Assembly (NCBI GenBank): GCA_951828515.1
Contig: OX639992.1
Location: 1,416,439-1,480,438 of the forward strand
From: an uncultured Poribacteria bacterium
Lineage (GTDB): Bacteria > Poribacteria > WGA-4E > WGA-3G
Reading direction: 5' to 3'
Length of the DNA stretch: 64,000 nucleotides
Positions 60,786 to 64,000 of this stretch are shown piece after piece (position 1 is the stretch's first letter; each line of letters opens with the position of its first letter). Made by a program: the position numbers and the translations under genes. The notes beneath the pieces were generated by a model. The model searched no databases. It worked only from the letters and a program-made list of their open reading frames with translations, and was not told the DNA's origin.

Positions 60786-60841
60786 TTTGTTGGCTCGTCT
60801 TTCGTTAGTGGGCAGGCACGAGACCTGCCCCTACAGTAAAA

Positions 60842-62395
60842 CTACACGATACCGCTCTCTGTTATCCGATGGGCAACATGCGTAGCGAGCGCGGCGATCG
60901 TCAATGTCGGTGGCACACCGATGGAGGTTGGGAAAAGGCTTGCATCGGCAACAAATAAGCCTTTCACGGCATGGGATTCTCCTGAAAGATTAACGACGCT
61001 TCTGTTCGGATTTTCGCCCATCCGAAGTGTGCCCTGCGGATGACTGGAAGCCAGCATGATGTCATTCGGCACGATGCCACGTCGGCGGATAATCTCAAGA
61101 TCAGCCTCCGTTTTAATAGGGAGATGTTGTGTGTAAGGCATCAGGATTTCTGTCGCGCCTGCAGCAAAAAGCAGGCGGGCAGCGTTGATGATCCCTTCAA
61201 CGAGTAGTTTTTTATCCGAACGGCGCAGTCGGTATGAAATGTCCGGAGAACCTTTAAAATCTACCGATACTCGTCCGTCTGTTCTGTCATGCAAAAGAAC
61301 AAGAAGCGCGGCGATGTGGTGATAGCGTTCCATCAATCCCCGATGATCCTCACCGAATCCCGGCAGACTCGCCGCAACTATCATCTGTGAACCGAAAGCC
61401 GGCATGAGCAGATAGCCGCTGTCTGGGGCGCGTCGCAAGTCGAGGAACTGGTCGATATAGTAACTTTGAGGGATGCCGAGATGTCCGTTAATCGTTTCGT
61501 TAAAGATGCCGCCGACGAAAGCAGCGGGATGCAGATGGAGATTTTTCCCGACTCGACGGTTTGCATTGGGAAGTCGACTTTTTAACCAGAGTTGTGGTGA
61601 GTTGATCGCACCTGCGGCGAGTATTACTATATCGCTTTGAACATACAATTCGCCTGATGGTAATTGGGCGGAAACGCCAATGACTCTACCTTTTTCTATA
61701 CGGATTTTCTCAGCCACGCAGTCGCTGTAGAGTGTCGCACCTGCGGCAAGTGCCAAAGGGATATATGTAACCGCCATGCTCTGTTTCCCTGTTCTTGTTG
61801 AATCGCTTTGCGAGGCTTTGGAAACAGGACACCCAAAAAGACACTGAGTTCCACATGTAGGGCATTCGCCGCGATTGTGTCTTTGGACGCCCCCTCTCCA
61901 TCCCATCGCTTCGCATCCACGGCGGATAACGGTATTTAATTGATTTACGTCTGTTTCTTGTATCTGCGTAACACCGAGTGTCTGCTCTACTTGTGCAAAG
62001 TGGGGCCAGATCTCAGGAACACCCCAGTTGTATAGTGGTACTTGTGGTGGACGGACTGCATAGCAGAGATTGTGCACCGTTGAACCGCCAACACCTTTGC
62101 CCTGCGAAATGACAATCGCGTTGTCGCGCGTGCACCGCAAACCGCTATCCCAGAAAAGGCGACGCAGCATTTCCGGTTCGTAACTGCCGAAACTGCTCGG
62201 ATCGTGATTTTCGCCTGCCTCTAAAATAATTACCGATAGCCCGGCTTCAGCAAGTTCTTTCGCGACGACCGCGCCACCCGCGCCGGAACCGATAACGCAT
62301 ACGTCAGCACGTTCCTGCCGTTGTAAACCTTTCTTCTTCAACCATGAGGGTCGGATATTGGCAGCATTTGAAAGCCAAGATTGTGATTTATTCAT
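60842..62395 (-). CDS. GMC-family FAD oxidoreductase
   Basis: About 517 residues. The FAD-binding Rossmann motif is VCVIGSGAGGAVVAKELAEA (about 33-52), then VIILEAGENH and GKGVGGSTVHNLCYA. A cysteine cluster (ECPTCGTQCLFGCPVSKAS) sits in the middle. The C-terminal SSHPQGTLRMGENPNRSVVN and GLFVADASLFPTSIGVPPTL match GMC_oxred_C with its catalytic His. It oxidises an alcohol of unknown identity. An in-frame ATG seven codons upstream (62416) lies in heptamer-repeat sequence, so I place the start at MNKSQSW. Confidence 0.87.
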   Translation of the reverse strand: MNKSQSWLSNAANIRPSWLKKKGLQRQERADVCVIGSGAGGAVVAKELAEAGLSVIILEAGENHDPSSFGSYEPEMLRRLFWDSGLRCTRDNAIVISQGKGVGGSTVHNLCYAVRPPQVPLYNWGVPEIWPHFAQVEQTLGVTQIQETDVNQLNTVIRRGCEAMGWRGGVQRHNRGECPTCGTQCLFGCPVSKASQSDSTRTGKQSMAVTYIPLALAAGATLYSDCVAEKIRIEKGRVIGVSAQLPSGELYVQSDIVILAAGAINSPQLWLKSRLPNANRRVGKNLHLHPAAFVGGIFNETINGHLGIPQSYYIDQFLDLRRAPDSGYLLMPAFGSQMIVAASLPGFGEDHRGLMERYHHIAALLVLLHDRTDGRVSVDFKGSPDISYRLRRSDKKLLVEGIINAARLLFAAGATEILMPYTQHLPIKTEADLEIIRRRGIVPNDIMLASSHPQGTLRMGENPNRSVVNLSGESHAVKGLFVADASLFPTSIGVPPTLTIAALATHVAHRITESGIV

Positions 62396-62455
62396 AGCGG
62401 AATAGCTGTCAGCCATCGGTTGTCGGCAGTCAGAAGAATAGCTGTCGGCTGACTC
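62396..62455. repeat. Heptamer repeat tract
   Basis: agctgtcagccatcggttgt, cggcagtcagaagaatagct, gtcggctgactcc between the TPR gene stop and the GMC gene start. It can be read as the first codons of the longer GMC frame. Confidence 0.5.
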
Positions 62456-63595
62456 CTATTTTGTTAAGGAGCGGTAACGCCGATACGCCTGCTCCGCTTT
62501 CACCTGTTCGCCAACCTGTCGATATGCATTCGCCAAGTTTCGGTACAGTTGTGGATTTGTTGTGTTAAGACGTGTTGCTGTTTCAAACTGAGGGATCGCC
62601 TGTCGAGGTTTCTTTTGCATCATATAGATAATGCCGAGACTATTCCGGTATATCGCGCTCTCTGGGTGTGCTTCAACGAGACCGCCATAGACTTCAAGTG
62701 CCTCTGGATAAGCCTCTGTTTGCAGGTAGATGTAACCGAGCAGTTCAGATGCCTTTTCATCATGCGGCGCGATGGTGAGACCTGCTTTAAGTTCCGCCGT
62801 AGCCAGTTCCCATTCGGTTCTTTTCATAAATAGTTCTGCAAGCTCATAACGCGGTTGCAGGCGTTGCGGATCGTTATGAATCAAACGCTGCAGTGATACC
62901 AATTGCTCCTCTTCGCGTGTGAGTTTCTCAAACATGCGGAGGGCAGCGCGTCCTTCGGCGACTTTCCCTGTACGGAGATAACAATTCCCAAGATTGAAAT
63001 GCGCTTTGGCATGCCGACTTGCGCGTTTAATAACTGCCTCAAAGTGTGGTATTGCTTGCGCGAAATCCTCTTTTTGGAAGTAGGCAAGACCGAGGAGGTA
63101 ACGGGCTTCACTATCCTGTACCAACTGTTTAAGGTGATGAATCGCATCGTCGATTCGGTTCTGTCGGAGGTATGCATCGCCTAAAAGCCTTCGTGCGCGT
63201 AAGTGGTCGGGCTGCAACTGCAGTGCGTGTTCCAAGGGTTTAGCTGCATCTTTAGCACTCGCCATGCCGATAAGGTATGCCTCGCCAAGGCGAACGTGTG
63301 CATCAGCGAAATCGGGTGAGAGAATAATCGCAGTCTGAAGCGCATCAATGGCTGGTTTCCATTGCGATTGTTTGCCGTAAATCACACCGAGTTGATAATG
63401 TGCTTCAGCGTGGGTCGGATCCAGTTCTACTGCTCGCTGAAACGCTGTAAAAGCCTCATGGTTTTTTCCTTGTGTGAGTGCCTGTAAGCCTACCTCATAG
63501 GCGTGTGTCGCTTCACTGGACTTGCCATCTTCTGCCCGCGCAAGGCATACGATTGATAGGAAAATTAGTAAAGAAAGGCGGAGCGAAAGTCCCAT
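62456..63595 (-). CDS. Exported tetratricopeptide-repeat protein
   Basis: 379 residues. The signal peptide is LSLRLSLLIFLSIVCLARA. About nine TPR units follow, each near 34 residues (for example HEAFTAFQRAVELDPTHAEA, PLEHALQLQPDHLRARRL, AIPHFEAVIKRASRHAKAHF, PQFETATRLNTTNPQLYRNL). It probably scaffolds envelope protein complexes; no enzyme domain is present. A promoter lies 46 bp upstream, and no strong Shine-Dalgarno is seen. Confidence 0.88.
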   Translation of the reverse strand: MGLSLRLSLLIFLSIVCLARAEDGKSSEATHAYEVGLQALTQGKNHEAFTAFQRAVELDPTHAEAHYQLGVIYGKQSQWKPAIDALQTAIILSPDFADAHVRLGEAYLIGMASAKDAAKPLEHALQLQPDHLRARRLLGDAYLRQNRIDDAIHHLKQLVQDSEARYLLGLAYFQKEDFAQAIPHFEAVIKRASRHAKAHFNLGNCYLRTGKVAEGRAALRMFEKLTREEEQLVSLQRLIHNDPQRLQPRYELAELFMKRTEWELATAELKAGLTIAPHDEKASELLGYIYLQTEAYPEALEVYGGLVEAHPESAIYRNSLGIIYMMQKKPRQAIPQFETATRLNTTNPQLYRNLANAYRQVGEQVKAEQAYRRYRSLTK

Positions 63596-63640
63596 AGTTA
63601 AAAATAGGTTCTATGTATTAGTAGACGTTATTTTGTATTT

Positions 63641-63669
63641 ATGATAGCATACTTCCACGTATCTATCAA
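63641..63669 (-). promoter_or_regulatory. Promoter of the TPR gene
   Basis: Minus strand TTGATA (63664-63669), 17 bp, TATCAT (63641-63646). The TATGCTATCATAAAT context also occurs near 44037-44050. Confidence 0.55.
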
Positions 63670-63738
63670 GCCTCTATCAGAGTGCGGCTTGCAAGTCCAT
63701 CTATGAAGAAAGTTTTCTTAAGAACAATCTAAAGACAA

Positions 63739-63855
63739 CGCAGCCCGTAACATTGTCCCGTAAGCCTCTATAGGCTTGCGCTAGGAGGGCGGATATACGT
63801 GAAGGCACGTCACACATGAAACTCAGCTCACCGAACCGCAAGGAATAATTAAAAA
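63739..63855 (+). promoter_or_regulatory. Leader cassette upstream of PhyH (long form)
   Basis: CGCAGCCCGTAACATTGTCC, CGTAAGCCTCTATAGGCTTG (hairpin), GGAGGGCGGATATACGTG, GGCACGTCACAC, then CACCGAACCGCAAGGAATAA and TTAAAAAG before the ATG. Homologous to 44094-44216. Confidence 0.65.
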
Positions 63856-64000
63856 GATGGAATTTGTTCAGTTGACGGAGACACAACGCCAAGAATTTGA
63901 GGAGAATGGTTACCTCATCGTGCGCTCAGCAATTGATGAAGAGATGATTCAACGTCTGACCGCAGCAGGCGATCGGCTCATGGAATCGTTTGAGTACCAC
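63856..64000 (+). CDS. PhyH family dioxygenase, 5' part only (cut by window end)
   Basis: The 48 visible codons read MEFVQLTETQRQEFEENGYL, then IVRSAIDEEMIQRLTAAGDR and LMESFEYH. They are a close match to the start of the PhyH protein at 44217. The leader cassettes also match, so gene and leader were duplicated together. The catalytic residues lie outside the window. Confidence 0.85.

Overview
The window is about 64 kb of moderate-GC bacterial chromosome. It has no rRNA, no tRNA that I could see, and no CRISPR array. Five phytanoyl-CoA-dioxygenase (PhyH) genes, a sulfatase-fold enzyme, DUF6785-, DUF5916- and LamG-type proteins, FlgD/T9SS-like C-terminal domains with a PorV-like barrel, and many small dispersed repeats best fit Candidatus Poribacteria or a close relative. 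That assignment is inference from gene content, not from a marker gene. Lipoproteins, barrels and signal peptides indicate a diderm envelope.

Layout. 0.2-5.3 kb (+): fused indolepyruvate ferredoxin oxidoreductase, aroE, ZapA-like protein. 5.3-6.7 kb (-): M48 protease. 7.1-11 kb (+): strong promoter, a long structured leader, OmpA-like lipoprotein, barrel protein and Wzy-like polymerase/ligase. 11.1-18.4 kb: sulfatase-fold enzyme, zinc-less MDR dehydrogenase, PhyH, sugar-1-P nucleotidyltransferase, rsgA, TIM-barrel isomerase and uppS. 18.8-20.3 kb: a tnpB-only IS200/IS605-like element. 20.4-22.3 kb: DUF6785 membrane protein. 22.5-41.4 kb, all minus: a full-length P-type ATPase homologue lacking its catalytic motifs, thrB, an aminotransferase, YCF48-like protein, FlgD-domain protein, PorV-like barrel, pcm, a barrel-SppA fusion, two PhyH genes, a discoidin-like lipoprotein, a glycosidase-like secreted protein and a ZIP transporter.

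41.7-49.9 kb is an accessory island: an unknown protein behind a palindromic operator-like site, a DUF5131 three-Cys protein with a truncated TcmP partner, an ABC ATPase fragment, PhyH, an amidohydrolase, an EcoRI-like restriction-modification pair, an HsdR-N-like nuclease and an antitoxin-like protein. 49.9-64 kb: serine hydrolase, CBM9-DUF5916 protein, LamG protein, a membrane-tethered ECF sigma factor with a C-terminal BNR propeller, a second amidohydrolase, a D-cysteine-desulfhydrase-like PLP enzyme, a GMC oxidoreductase, a TPR protein and the start of a PhyH paralogue.

The most unusual feature is the repeat layer. (1) A leader cassette of about 60-135 bp ends in a Shine-Dalgarno plus A/T tail and abuts the starts of several unrelated genes, with orphan copies too. 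(2) MITE-like elements carry TATAGTA.. inverted ends and a core hairpin. (3) Heptamer repeats run into coding ends. (4) A REP-like palindrome shows a compensatory base change. Together these supply ribosome binding sites, start codons, stop codons and possibly signal-peptide sequence. The best candidates for new biology are the leader cassette, the catalytically dead P-type ATPase, the tethered sigma factor and the structured 5' leader of tnpB.
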